This document shows, in pieces, positions 44,778 through 53,164 of a DNA stretch of 64,000 nucleotides. This DNA comes from Parabacteroides sp. FAFU027. Lineage in GTDB: Bacteria > Bacteroidota > Bacteroidia > Bacteroidales > UBA7332. How positions within the stretch are numbered: position 1 is the first letter of the stretch; the number at the start of each line of letters is the position of its first letter. The stretch spans positions 124,001 through 188,000 of the forward strand of contig NZ_JAKZKV010000007.1 of the NCBI RefSeq assembly GCF_022808675.1. Direction: 5' to 3'. A model generated the notes under the pieces. The model was not told the DNA's origin, made no database searches, and was given only the letters and a program-made list of their open reading frames with translations. Position numbers and translations under genes: made by a program.

Positions 44778-46103
44778 CTAATTTGCCATAGCAACTCCGG
44801 TGTTCAGATTTATCGTTATGTTGTTATCAGCCGGGGGGAGGTCTGTCCATATACTTTGAGTCACAAATGCAAGGGTTGGTACCACTCCGGCAACCGTCTG
44901 AATGTCGCTATTATCAACAACTGTAGGTGATTCATCACCGGCATAGTGAGCCATCAAAGCATTCGCTAATATCCGGTCAAGTCCGTAATAACTAATGGTA
45001 GTCTGTGACAGATTATGGGGTGAACCGGTCAACATATTACCGGCAAGCGTTTTCATACCGACACTCAGGTAATCTTTGGCATATTGCTGAAAAGAGGTTC
45101 CCGCGGGAATTGTACTGAAAGTAACATTATCAATGTATCTTGACTCGATTTTCAAGGTATTATCGACGGTATTTAGAGTAACTATGCGATAAGGGCACGG
45201 CGAAGTAACCGTACTTCCGGTTTCCACATCATAGATAAAACCTGCCGCGCCACTCTTCTTAACAATATCCTGAGCATGGAAATGCCCGGTAAAAACGACA
45301 TTCATCCCCATATCGGCCAGGGAGGTAGAGATATTCGCCCAATCGGAAATCAGATAATCGGGAAAAAGACTCCCCTCTCCGGCAAAATGCTCCACCATAC
45401 CATGATGCATCATGGTCAACAAAATCTTATTTTGCACTTTGGCCTGAGCAATGACGGATTTTACCCAGGAGAGTGTATGCTCCGAAATACTTCCAGCAGA
45501 CTCACGAAGGGGAAAATAATGACAAGCATCAATTCCTAATACCCACACTCCATTGACAGGTTCGGACAGATAACTCAACGAGGCGGTATCCCGTTCAATC
45601 GCATTGGCATAACCACAATTGGCATAAATAGAGGCAAAATCAACAGCTGATATATTGGCGACCGATGTCTGTGAAGAACCCACAAAACCGGAGGCTGCCG
45701 GATTATCTATATCGTGATTTCCCGGAACGACCAGCACCTGAATACCTTTATCTGTCAACGTCTTGAAAAGAGTGGCTACCGCCTGATGGTCAACCTTCTC
45801 CCCGTCTTTAGTCAAATCGCCCGTTACAAGCAGAAAGTCGGGTTTCTCGACCAATACATCTGCCAATACATTTTGTAGAATCGCTCTACTTTCCAATAGT
45901 AATTTGCGGTCAGCTGTCAAAAGGGATTGCAAATTGGCATTTGCCGGAAGGCTAAACAGAGAAGGGGCAAAATAATGAATATCGGAAATGACCATAAACT
46001 TAACCGTTCTGGGGACATTATTATTCCCGTCTTCCTTATTACACCCAATCAACAATACTAGAAATAACGCTATGACATAGTTGCAGAAATTTTGTTTCTT
46101 CAT
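44778..46103 (-). CDS. Calcineurin-like metallophosphoesterase lipoprotein, copy 2
   Basis: A 441-residue paralogue of the gene at 20158-21486. The signal ends in a lipobox (LLIGC, Cys21), giving a membrane-anchored exported enzyme. The metal-site motifs are ISDIHYF, TGDLTKDGE, PGNHDIDN, MMHHG and FTGHFHAQD. Both copies share the spacing of the motifs, the YDVETGS/FDVETGS strand and the C-terminal extension ending NNITINLNTGVAMAN here and NNVTLNMVDGTFSAN in copy 1. Substrate unknown. Monocistronic, with its own terminator. Confidence 0.9.
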   Translation of the reverse strand: MKKQNFCNYVIALFLVLLIGCNKEDGNNNVPRTVKFMVISDIHYFAPSLFSLPANANLQSLLTADRKLLLESRAILQNVLADVLVEKPDFLLVTGDLTKDGEKVDHQAVATLFKTLTDKGIQVLVVPGNHDIDNPAASGFVGSSQTSVANISAVDFASIYANCGYANAIERDTASLSYLSEPVNGVWVLGIDACHYFPLRESAGSISEHTLSWVKSVIAQAKVQNKILLTMMHHGMVEHFAGEGSLFPDYLISDWANISTSLADMGMNVVFTGHFHAQDIVKKSGAAGFIYDVETGSTVTSPCPYRIVTLNTVDNTLKIESRYIDNVTFSTIPAGTSFQQYAKDYLSVGMKTLAGNMLTGSPHNLSQTTISYYGLDRILANALMAHYAGDESPTVVDNSDIQTVAGVVPTLAFVTQSIWTDLPPADNNITINLNTGVAMAN

Positions 46104-46174
46104 GGTTTTGTAATTGTACAGAATTTTAAACTTGATGGCTTATAGATAGAAAGGGTATGATTTTTCAAACGCTG

Positions 46175-46182
46175 CAAATATA
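46175..46182 (-). promoter_or_regulatory. Putative -7 box for phosphoesterase copy 2
   Basis: The minus strand reads TATATTTG; ATTG 19 bases upstream is a near -33 match. The leader would be about 65 bases. Confidence 0.5.
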
Positions 46183-46282
46183 GAGCAAATTGGGAAATCA
46201 CCAATTATCATTCTGTTCCTGCCCGCTCAATTCTTAAATCAAAAACAGCAAGATTGGAAAAGTATTCCGAGGAAACCTGTTG

Positions 46283-46290
46283 TACCTTTG
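46283..46290 (+). promoter_or_regulatory. Putative -7 box for the AraC-GyrI regulator
   Basis: TACCTTTG (TAnnTTTG type), 20 bases before the ATG at 46311. This supports that ATG over an in-frame start upstream of the box. Confidence 0.5.
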
Positions 46291-46310
46291 TTTTTATCAA
46301 AATAAACAAG

Positions 46311-47171
46311 ATGAATCCGAAACCCGACACCCGTATCGAATATGTCCGGCGCATCGACCGCCTGACCGAATACATCAACGAACATCTGGAGGATGAACTG
46401 GACCTCAACAGGCTGGCGCAAATGTGCAATCTGTCACCCTATCACTTCCATCGCATCGTAAAAGCATTCCTGAGGGAGCCGCTTGGCGCTTACATCGGAC
46501 GACTCAGGGTGGAAAAGGCGGCTCGCTCACTGCGCTATACCGACTTGCCGGTGCAGGAAATTGCCTTCAGTGTAGGGTACGATTCTCCCTCTTCCCTTAC
46601 CAAAGTGTTTAATCAGTATTACGGTATCTCACCTACCGAATTTCGAAACAATAAAAACTTTATCATTATGAAACCGGCAATCATTAACACCGAATTGAAC
46701 CTGAAAGCTCCCAAGATTAAAGAACTGGAAGAAAAGACAGCGCTCTACATCCGTCAAACGGGAGAGTATTCGTCGCTTGATTTCGAAAGTGCTTATACCA
46801 AACTATGGGGATGTGTAAAGGAACAAAAACTCTTCAGCGCAGGCATTGAGCATATCTGCGTCTATCACGACGACCCGAAGGTGACCGAAAGCGATAAGTT
46901 GCGTACCGACATCTGTCTGATCATTAAGAAAACAGCCACACCATCGGGTGAAGTCGGCATCAAAACCATCAGCGGCGGCAAGTATGCGATTTTCCTCTAT
47001 CAGGGCAGCTACAACAATTTGGGTGCGGTGTACGACACCATCTTCGGCCACTGGCTTCCGGGTAGCGGCTGCACGTTGCGCGATGCTCCCTGCTTCGAAA
47101 AATACATCAGTAACCCCAAAGTTACCGCTCCGGAGAAACTAAAAACAGAAATTTATGTGCCGATTGAATAG
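46311..47171 (+). CDS. AraC-family regulator with GyrI-like effector domain
   Basis: A 286-residue regulator. The N-terminal about 105 residues are an AraC DNA-binding domain with two helix-turn-helix units: LDLNRLAQMCNLSPYHFHRI and LPVQEIAFSVGYDSPSSLTK, ending in GISPTEFR. The rest is a GyrI/SOUL-like small-molecule binding domain (TALYIRQTGEYSSLDFESAY, YAIFLYQGSYNNLGAVYDTI), the Rob/SbmC arrangement used to sense drugs or hydrophobic compounds. The domain order DNA-binding then GyrI is as in Rob-type proteins. No efflux genes are adjacent, so the target is unclear. Confidence 0.93.
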   Translation: MNPKPDTRIEYVRRIDRLTEYINEHLEDELDLNRLAQMCNLSPYHFHRIVKAFLREPLGAYIGRLRVEKAARSLRYTDLPVQEIAFSVGYDSPSSLTKVFNQYYGISPTEFRNNKNFIIMKPAIINTELNLKAPKIKELEEKTALYIRQTGEYSSLDFESAYTKLWGCVKEQKLFSAGIEHICVYHDDPKVTESDKLRTDICLIIKKTATPSGEVGIKTISGGKYAIFLYQGSYNNLGAVYDTIFGHWLPGSGCTLRDAPCFEKYISNPKVTAPEKLKTEIYVPIE

Positions 47172-47308
47172 AAAACACGAATACAATGTTTATGGCTCTG
47201 AAAAAAAAATCACCTGAAATGAAAAACTTTTCACTTCAATAAACCAATGATAATCAAGACAACAAGACACAAAACCCTTTATCCATCGCATTTCAAATGA
47301 AAAAATAA

Positions 47309-47339
47309 TTTGCAGGTTTGAAAAATAGCGCTACCTTTG
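47309..47339 (+). promoter_or_regulatory. Promoter of the tRNA-Leu gene
   Basis: TTTG (47309-47312), 19 bases, then TACCTTTG (47332-47339): the full Bacteroidota promoter consensus with ideal spacing. Start is expected a few bases before the tRNA at 47355. Confidence 0.75.
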
Positions 47340-47354
47340 CAACGCAATTCCGAA

Positions 47355-47436
47355 GCGGATGTGGCGTAATTGGTAGCCGCGCCAGACTTAGGATCTGGTG
47401 CCGTGAGGCGTGGGGGTTCGAGTCCCTTCATCCGCA
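47355..47436 (+). tRNA. tRNA-Leu (anticodon TAG)
   Basis: An 82-base class II tRNA. Acceptor arms GCGGATG and CATCCGC pair fully, with discriminator A. The anticodon stem CCAGA/TCTGG encloses CTTAGGA, giving anticodon TAG (codon CUA). A long variable arm (TGCCGTGAGGCGT) is as expected for leucine, and GGTTCGAGT is the T loop. CCA is not encoded, so the CCA-adding enzyme is needed (a candidate is at 59094). Confidence 0.97.
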
Positions 47437-47437
47437 C

Positions 47438-47473
47438 AAAAAGAGGTTTTCCGTTGGATTACCTCTTTTTTTG
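47438..47473 (+). terminator. Terminator of tRNA-Leu
   Basis: AAAAAGAGGT (47438-47447) pairs with ACCTCTTTTT (47461-47470), followed by more T, directly after the tRNA. Confidence 0.85.
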
Positions 47474-47493
47474 TTTTTAATCCGTTTGTTTCC

Positions 47494-47527
47494 AAACCTC
47501 CAAGGTTTTTAAAAACCTTGGAGGTTT
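47494..47527. repeat. 34-nt palindrome of the AAACCT(n)AGGTTT family, copy 2
   Basis: AAACCTCCAAGGTTTTT and AAAAACCTTGGAGGTTT form a perfect 17-bp palindrome, 16 bases before the NUDIX ATG. The variable centre CCA/TGG replaces GAC/GTC of copy 1. Confidence 0.9.
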
Positions 47528-47542
47528 AGCAATCTATACATT

Positions 47543-48070
47543 ATGAAACACCCACTGCATCAATTCAAGCACTGCCCCAAGTGCGGCTCTTCCACTTTCC
47601 ACGAACACAATTTCAAAGCCTATAAGTGCGACGATTGCGAATTTATCTATTACTTCAATCCCTCATCGGCTACCGTAGCCTTTATCCTGAACGAAAAGGG
47701 TGAACTGTTGGTTTGCCGTCGGGCACACGATCCGGCCAAAGGGACGCTGGATCTTCCCGGTGGATTTGTAGATATGGACGAAACCGGCGAAGAGGCTATC
47801 ATGCGCGAGGTCGAAGAAGAGACCGGCCTTAAGACAAAAGCGCTGCAATACCAATTTTCACTCCCCAACCGGTATGTTTACTCCGACTTTGAGGTGCATA
47901 CATTAGATATGTTTTTCGCCATTCAGGTAGAAGATGCGACTAAGCTGCAAGCCAATGACGATGTGGAAGAATCGTTCTTTGCTCCATTAGATAAAATCAA
48001 CCCGGCTGAATTCGGATTAGTTTCCGTTCGCAAGGGGTTGGAACGCTTCCTTGCCGAAAGATTAAAATAA
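47543..48070 (+). CDS. NUDIX hydrolase with N-terminal zinc ribbon
   Basis: A 175-residue NUDIX enzyme that hydrolyses a nucleoside-diphosphate-linked compound. A zinc ribbon is formed by Cys11, Cys14, Cys29 and Cys32 (HCPKCG, KCDDCEF), as in NADH pyrophosphatase-like members. The Nudix box starts at Gly74 (GFVDMDETGEEAIMREVEEE, then TGL) and has the full Gx5Ex7REUxEExGU pattern. The ATG at 47543 lies 15 bases after the palindrome, which would fold next to the ribosome site. Likely substrates are NADH, ADP-ribose or oxidised nucleotides; not resolvable by eye. Confidence 0.93.
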   Translation: MKHPLHQFKHCPKCGSSTFHEHNFKAYKCDDCEFIYYFNPSSATVAFILNEKGELLVCRRAHDPAKGTLDLPGGFVDMDETGEEAIMREVEEETGLKTKALQYQFSLPNRYVYSDFEVHTLDMFFAIQVEDATKLQANDDVEESFFAPLDKINPAEFGLVSVRKGLERFLAERLK

Positions 48071-48120
48071 ACTACTCCGGAATTTGTACTTTCCGGCCTT
48101 CTTCTTCGTTTATTCCTTTA

Positions 48121-48179
48121 AATGTAACTGAAAAAGCAGAGGTTATGCGACCCGTTGCCTCAACTTTTTCAGCTACATT
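48121..48179. repeat. 16-bp inverted repeat overlapping the TPR-gene promoter
   Basis: AATGTAACTGAAAAAG (48121-48136) and CTTTTTCAGCTACATT (48164-48179) are inverted with one mismatch and a 27-base loop. The right arm overlaps the putative -7 box TACATTTG (48174-48181). It could be an operator, or a terminator for the NUDIX gene. Confidence 0.75.
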
Positions 48180-48181
48180 TG
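48174..48181 (+). promoter_or_regulatory. Putative -7 box for the TPR-barrel operon
   Basis: TACATTTG (TAnnTTTG type), 68 bases before the ATG at 48250. Confidence 0.45.
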
Positions 48182-48249
48182 CAATCAGACCACCTGTTGG
48201 CCTCCCTCATTAACACGCAAGTATTTATTCAACAAAGAAATAAATCCTC

Positions 48250-51200
48250 ATGAAGAAAATATTGATTGCCGCATCACTTACCATGTCCGTAGGATTATCT
48301 TCTGCACAGCATCCGGCTGCGTACGGAATGACAGGTAAAGAAGCCTTATTTTATCAGGGAAAAGAGATGTTTGCAAACGGAAACTTTGCCGGTTGTATAG
48401 AGCAACTGCAAAAATACCGTTCATCAGCTGTTCAGACAAACTTGTTAAGTGAAACCGACTATATGTTGGCCGCTGCTACTTTCCAGACCGGAGAAGAAAC
48501 AGCCAGGAACCAACTCGAAACCTTTTTACGTAAACATCCGGATTCACGTCATGTGGACCGGGTTAAGTTTCTGCTGGGGACGCTTTCATTTTACAAAAAC
48601 GAGATTGAAGAGACCATAAGTACGCTTCGTGAGGTGAAGACCGAATTTCTGGATAAAGAGGAAAAAGCCGACTGTCAGTATCGCCTGGCTTATGCCTATA
48701 TAGCCGAAAAAAAAGAACAGGAGGCTCTAAAGCTGATGCGTGAATTGCAACACAACAGCCCTAAATACGCTGAAGCTGCCACCTATTATCTGGCGTGGTT
48801 TGATTATCGGGACAAACAGTTCGACCAGGCGGTAAGCGGTTTTGAAGCAGTGAAGAATAATCCTGAATTCAGTGAAAACGCCCGCTTCTACCTGACTCAG
48901 ATTTACTTTGTCAAACACAATTTCGACGCGGCAATTTCTGCGGGTGAAGGCCTGATTACTCAAACTCAGGACAACTACCGTTTAAGCGAATTGTATCGCA
49001 TCGTCGGTGAAAGCTATTACTACCAACACAATACCAACAAAGCAGTAACCTATCTCACCTCGTATGCAGAGAAGGATAAAACTCCGCTGCAAGCCAGCAT
49101 GCTGATTCTCGGAACAGCCATTTACCAGAATGGAGATTACGGAAAAGCCATCAACTACCTGAAACTGGCGACCGGTAAAGAAGAGACGCTAAACCAATCA
49201 GCATTCTACTACCTGGGCAACTGCTACCTGAAAACCGGCAATAAAAAAAGTGCACTAATGGCGTTTGAGTCGGCTTCCAAATCAACGGCAAACATGCAGG
49301 TGAAAGAGGTGGCACTCTACAATTATGCCATGCTCGTTCATGAAACTGCCTATTCACCATTTGATGAATCGGTATCGTCGTTTGAGCAATTCCTCAACGA
49401 ATTTCCGGAATCCATTTATGCCGACAAAGTCAGCAGTAGTTTATCTGAAGTTTATCTGACTTCGAAAAACTATCCGTTGGCTTTGGAGAAAATCAATAAA
49501 ATCAAACAACCAAACTCCAAAATCCTGGCTGCCAAACAACGCATCCTTTACCAGCTTGGTGCGCAGATGCTCATCAACGGGCAACCCGATGAAGCCATTG
49601 CTAAACTGAACAGTGCCATCGATATGGGCAAACTGGATAGTGAAGCATTCGCCGAAGCCTACTTCTGGCGCGGTGAAGCATATTATCGTCAGAACCAAAT
49701 AAACAAAGCCGGCAACGATTATCAGGTTTACCTCAGCAATACAACCGGCGCCAACAAGCAAAACCAGGCATTGGCCTACTACAACCTCGGCTATACCGAA
49801 TACAAACAACAAGAAACTGGCAAAGCGCAAAAATCATTTGAGCAGTTCCTCAATCTGGAGAAAAGCAACAATGACCTGATTGCCGATGCGACCAACCGAA
49901 TCGGTGATTGCCGTTACCTACAGCGCGATTATGCTGCTGCTGAAAGCAATTATGCAAAAGCGGGGCGCATTTCCCCTCAGGCTGCTGACTATTCCATGTT
50001 CCAACAGGCTCAGATGCTCGGCATTCAGAAGCAATACAATGCTAAAATCAGCCTGCTGGATAAAATCATCAAAAACGAGCAATCGGAATATGCCGATGAT
50101 GCGCTTTATGAAAAGGCCAAAGCTTACGAACTCTCCGACCGCAACAGCCAGGCACTACAAACCTATCAGCTGTTGACGGAAAAATATCCTCAAAGTCCGC
50201 TTACCCGTGATGCCGGCGTGCAAATGGCGATGCTCTACTTCGGTATGGGCAATACGGAGAAATCAATCGAATGGTATAAGAAAACTATCTCTTCATTTCC
50301 GGGCAGCGATGAAGCCAATGTGGCTAATGAGGATTTGAAACGAATCTACAAAGACCAAAACCGTATCGACGAATATGCCGATTTCCTCAAAACGTTGGGT
50401 GGAAATGTCAACTTCTCCGCAACAGAGCAGGATTCGCTGATGTATTTCGGAGCTGAAAAGGTCTATATGAAAGGCAATAAAACTTCTGCCCAGACCAGCT
50501 TCACTAAATATCTAAAGAGCTTTCCGGATGGAGCCTTCTCACTCAATGCCAACTACTATATGGCCAATATGGCAATTGAAAACAAGAAATACGACGATGC
50601 CCTCCCCTATCTGGAAAGCATTTTGAGTCGTCCGGACAATAAATTTACCGAAGGCGCATTGCGTTCTGCGGCAGAAATCAGCTTCAACAAAGCCGATTAT
50701 GCCAAGGCTGACACACTATACCAGCAACTGGAGCAAAAAGCCATTGCACAAAAGACAAAAACAGACGCCCGTGTTGCCCGTTTGCGTTGTGCATGGTTGA
50801 CCAATAAATATGCAGACGCTTCTGCTCTGGCTACGAAGCTTCTTGCTGACCCTGCCACCAAAGGAGAATTGAAAACGGAATGCATTTACTATCGTGCCAA
50901 ATCAAATCTGGCTTTAAACCAAAACCAGACTGTCGTTGCTGATTTGACTACCCTGGCTAAAGATACCCGCAGCGCCTTCGGGGCAGAATCGAAATACCTG
51001 CTGGCGGAATATTACTTCAACATCGGTAGCCTGCCTAAAGCTGAATCGGAAATTACCGATTTCATCAACAAAGGAACACCTCAACAACACTGGCTGGCGA
51101 AGAGCTTTATCCTGTTGGTGGACATTTACATCAAAAATGACGACCTCTTCCAGGCGAAACAGTATCTCCTGAGTTTGAAAAACAACTACAAGGAGAAAGA

Positions 51201-51261
51201 CGAAGAGATTGCCAAAATGATTGAAGAGCGACTGCCGAAAGTGGAACAGGCAGCAGAATAG
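48250..51261 (+). CDS. Large periplasmic TPR-repeat protein
   Basis: A 1003-residue protein with a signal peptide (MKKILIAASLTMSVGLSSAQ) and tetratricopeptide repeats along nearly its whole length, e.g. QALAYYNLGYTEYKQQETGK, EAFAEAYFWRGEAYYRQNQI, NQSAFYYLGNCYLKTGNKKS and SEYADDALYEKAKAYELSDR. It should form an extended alpha-solenoid in the periplasm that scaffolds protein contacts. The next gene, 67 bases downstream, encodes an outer-membrane barrel, so the pair may form a periplasm-outer membrane assembly. This order (TPR protein, barrel, topA) is my recollection for related genomes. Function is unknown. Confidence 0.88.
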   Translation: MKKILIAASLTMSVGLSSAQHPAAYGMTGKEALFYQGKEMFANGNFAGCIEQLQKYRSSAVQTNLLSETDYMLAAATFQTGEETARNQLETFLRKHPDSRHVDRVKFLLGTLSFYKNEIEETISTLREVKTEFLDKEEKADCQYRLAYAYIAEKKEQEALKLMRELQHNSPKYAEAATYYLAWFDYRDKQFDQAVSGFEAVKNNPEFSENARFYLTQIYFVKHNFDAAISAGEGLITQTQDNYRLSELYRIVGESYYYQHNTNKAVTYLTSYAEKDKTPLQASMLILGTAIYQNGDYGKAINYLKLATGKEETLNQSAFYYLGNCYLKTGNKKSALMAFESASKSTANMQVKEVALYNYAMLVHETAYSPFDESVSSFEQFLNEFPESIYADKVSSSLSEVYLTSKNYPLALEKINKIKQPNSKILAAKQRILYQLGAQMLINGQPDEAIAKLNSAIDMGKLDSEAFAEAYFWRGEAYYRQNQINKAGNDYQVYLSNTTGANKQNQALAYYNLGYTEYKQQETGKAQKSFEQFLNLEKSNNDLIADATNRIGDCRYLQRDYAAAESNYAKAGRISPQAADYSMFQQAQMLGIQKQYNAKISLLDKIIKNEQSEYADDALYEKAKAYELSDRNSQALQTYQLLTEKYPQSPLTRDAGVQMAMLYFGMGNTEKSIEWYKKTISSFPGSDEANVANEDLKRIYKDQNRIDEYADFLKTLGGNVNFSATEQDSLMYFGAEKVYMKGNKTSAQTSFTKYLKSFPDGAFSLNANYYMANMAIENKKYDDALPYLESILSRPDNKFTEGALRSAAEISFNKADYAKADTLYQQLEQKAIAQKTKTDARVARLRCAWLTNKYADASALATKLLADPATKGELKTECIYYRAKSNLALNQNQTVVADLTTLAKDTRSAFGAESKYLLAEYYFNIGSLPKAESEITDFINKGTPQQHWLAKSFILLVDIYIKNDDLFQAKQYLLSLKNNYKEKDEEIAKMIEERLPKVEQAAE

Positions 51262-51328
51262 GTTATACGTAATACATTTTAAGTGATACGTAAAGTCAAA
51301 CGTCAGAACAAAGATAAAAGTAACAGCA

Positions 51329-53056
51329 ATGAACAAGAAAGTAATATATATAGCCTGCATGGCTCTGGCTGCTTCGGTAACTCTTCAGGCACAAAAGAAA
51401 GCGGCTGCAAAAGACTCAACCCTTAACCGTCAAATGGTACTGGAGCGGGAATTTAAGCCGGTATTCAAGGATGCATCGCGTATCGACCAGTTGCCACAGG
51501 TGACAGAAGCCAAAGCAACCAAGTCTCCCGTGCAATACCAGTTCAACGCACTGGATTTGGCCTACCCGACCCAGTGGAAGACCATTCAACCGGAAAAAAA
51601 GATGGGACGCCCTGACTTTTCGGAGCAGAAAGGCTACCTCAACCTCGGTGCCGGTGCACAAACTAACACCTACGGCAACGGTGGAATCCTGTTGGTCAAT
51701 GATGCGGCCAATAAACTTTCGCTGACATTTGACCACCGGCTTATCAACGACACCCGTAAGATCAAACAAACCGGAGATGAAAACACTGTATTCTCTACTG
51801 ACAATGCTTTGCAGGGAAATTACGGTCATGAATTCGAAAAATCAGCCCTTGAAATATCCGGTGGTTACAAACATTCGGCATTTAACTACTTCGGACAGCC
51901 ATCTCTTGTCCGTTACACCCTGTTACATGTCCCTATTTACAACGATCATCAAATCCATAACCGTCTGTTTTTGCAAGGAGAAATGCATTCTCTGGAAGAC
52001 AGCGTTCTGGAATACAAAGCAATGGTCAAATACGGATTTCTCGGTAAAAAATTAAGTGCTATAGACAGCCTTAGCGGCAACCGGGAGCATCACATCTTGA
52101 TTGAAGGTGAAATCTCCGGCAGATTCATGGAAAACTCCCGCATAGGACTGGATTTTGGATTGAATAATTTCGTTTACCAAACTGACAAAGCGCTGGAAGT
52201 GGAGGAAATATACAAACCGGAGAATTATGGGTTGTTTGAATTCACTCCACACATCGACTTCGAAGGTGAAAAATACAACGTGCGCTTAGGTTTGAAATCA
52301 GAATTTGAATTCGCTAAAAAGAATGTAATCCACTTAGCCCCCAGCATTTCCGGTAAATGGGAGTTTGCCGACCGTTTTTTCCTGATCGGTGAGTTTGGCG
52401 GAGGTTCTAAGATTTATTCATTCGAACAAACCGATGCTGAATACCGCTATCTCAATCCTGCCATGCGCCTGAAAGATACTTTCACTCCGCTTGATGCAAC
52501 TATCAGCTTCCGCACCAATGCTGTACCGGGTTTCGGATTTGAATTATTGACCGGATACAAATCCGGTGAGGACTATTTCATGACCTCGGAGCAAACCGGC
52601 AACAGAATAAACGTGCTGACTCCGCATCAGACTGTGATCAAACAGACCAAAATCGGATTATTGGCTGAATATAAATATGATAAAATCGCCGACCTGACAT
52701 TCAAACTAATGAAATACAGCTATAAAGCAGATCCGGAAGAAACAATCACTGCTAAAACCAAAGCCTGGGGAAAACCGGACCTCGAATTATCTCTTGACGG
52801 CGATTTTCATTTAACTGAAAAGGTTTCAGCGCAAATGAATTACTATCTGGCATCGGGCAGATACGCTTTGGTGAATGACGAAACCGTATCTATGAAGCCC
52901 ATCAGCAGCCTGAACATCGGCAGCCGGTATGCGTTCAATAAAAAAGTCTCTGCCTTTGCTCAATTGAACAACCTTTTGTTTCAAAAATATGACCTTTGGT
53001 ATGGAATGCCCGCCCAAAGTTTCAATTTTATAGCAGGTATCGGACTTACCTTTTAA
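51329..53056 (+). CDS. Outer-membrane beta-barrel protein (TonB-receptor-like barrel)
   Basis: A 575-residue exported barrel. Signal peptide residues 1-22 (...LAASVTLQAQ). After a short periplasmic segment (MVLEREFKPVFKDASRIDQL) come alternating amphipathic strands such as GYLNLGAGAQTNTYGNGGIL and KYNVRLGLKSEFEFA, ending in FNFIAGIGLTF with a C-terminal Phe that fits barrel-assembly recognition. No plug domain or TonB box is evident, so it is a barrel relative rather than a full receptor. It is paired with the TPR gene upstream. Cargo or partner unknown. Confidence 0.8.
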   Translation: MNKKVIYIACMALAASVTLQAQKKAAAKDSTLNRQMVLEREFKPVFKDASRIDQLPQVTEAKATKSPVQYQFNALDLAYPTQWKTIQPEKKMGRPDFSEQKGYLNLGAGAQTNTYGNGGILLVNDAANKLSLTFDHRLINDTRKIKQTGDENTVFSTDNALQGNYGHEFEKSALEISGGYKHSAFNYFGQPSLVRYTLLHVPIYNDHQIHNRLFLQGEMHSLEDSVLEYKAMVKYGFLGKKLSAIDSLSGNREHHILIEGEISGRFMENSRIGLDFGLNNFVYQTDKALEVEEIYKPENYGLFEFTPHIDFEGEKYNVRLGLKSEFEFAKKNVIHLAPSISGKWEFADRFFLIGEFGGGSKIYSFEQTDAEYRYLNPAMRLKDTFTPLDATISFRTNAVPGFGFELLTGYKSGEDYFMTSEQTGNRINVLTPHQTVIKQTKIGLLAEYKYDKIADLTFKLMKYSYKADPEETITAKTKAWGKPDLELSLDGDFHLTEKVSAQMNYYLASGRYALVNDETVSMKPISSLNIGSRYAFNKKVSAFAQLNNLLFQKYDLWYGMPAQSFNFIAGIGLTF

Positions 53057-53064
53057 TTTTTAGT

Positions 53065-53072
53065 TACTTTTG
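53065..53072 (+). promoter_or_regulatory. Putative -7 box for topA
   Basis: TACTTTTG (TAnnTTTG type), starting eight bases after the barrel gene's stop. It argues for the topA ATG at 53165, since a GTG at 53072 lies at the box itself. Confidence 0.5.
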
Positions 53073-53164
53073 TGCGCTTTCCAATGAAAAGGAAAGCCTT
53101 GGGCGTGATTTTCGTGACAGAAAAGAGCGCTCATTCATTATCTGAAAACAGCAGAACCAGACCT

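Noticed and set aside
53072-53164. N-terminal extension of topA from a GTG at 53072
   Set aside because: The GTG overlaps the -7 box TACTTTTG, and the extension lacks homology-like features; the ATG at 53165 begins the conserved NLVIVESP strand.
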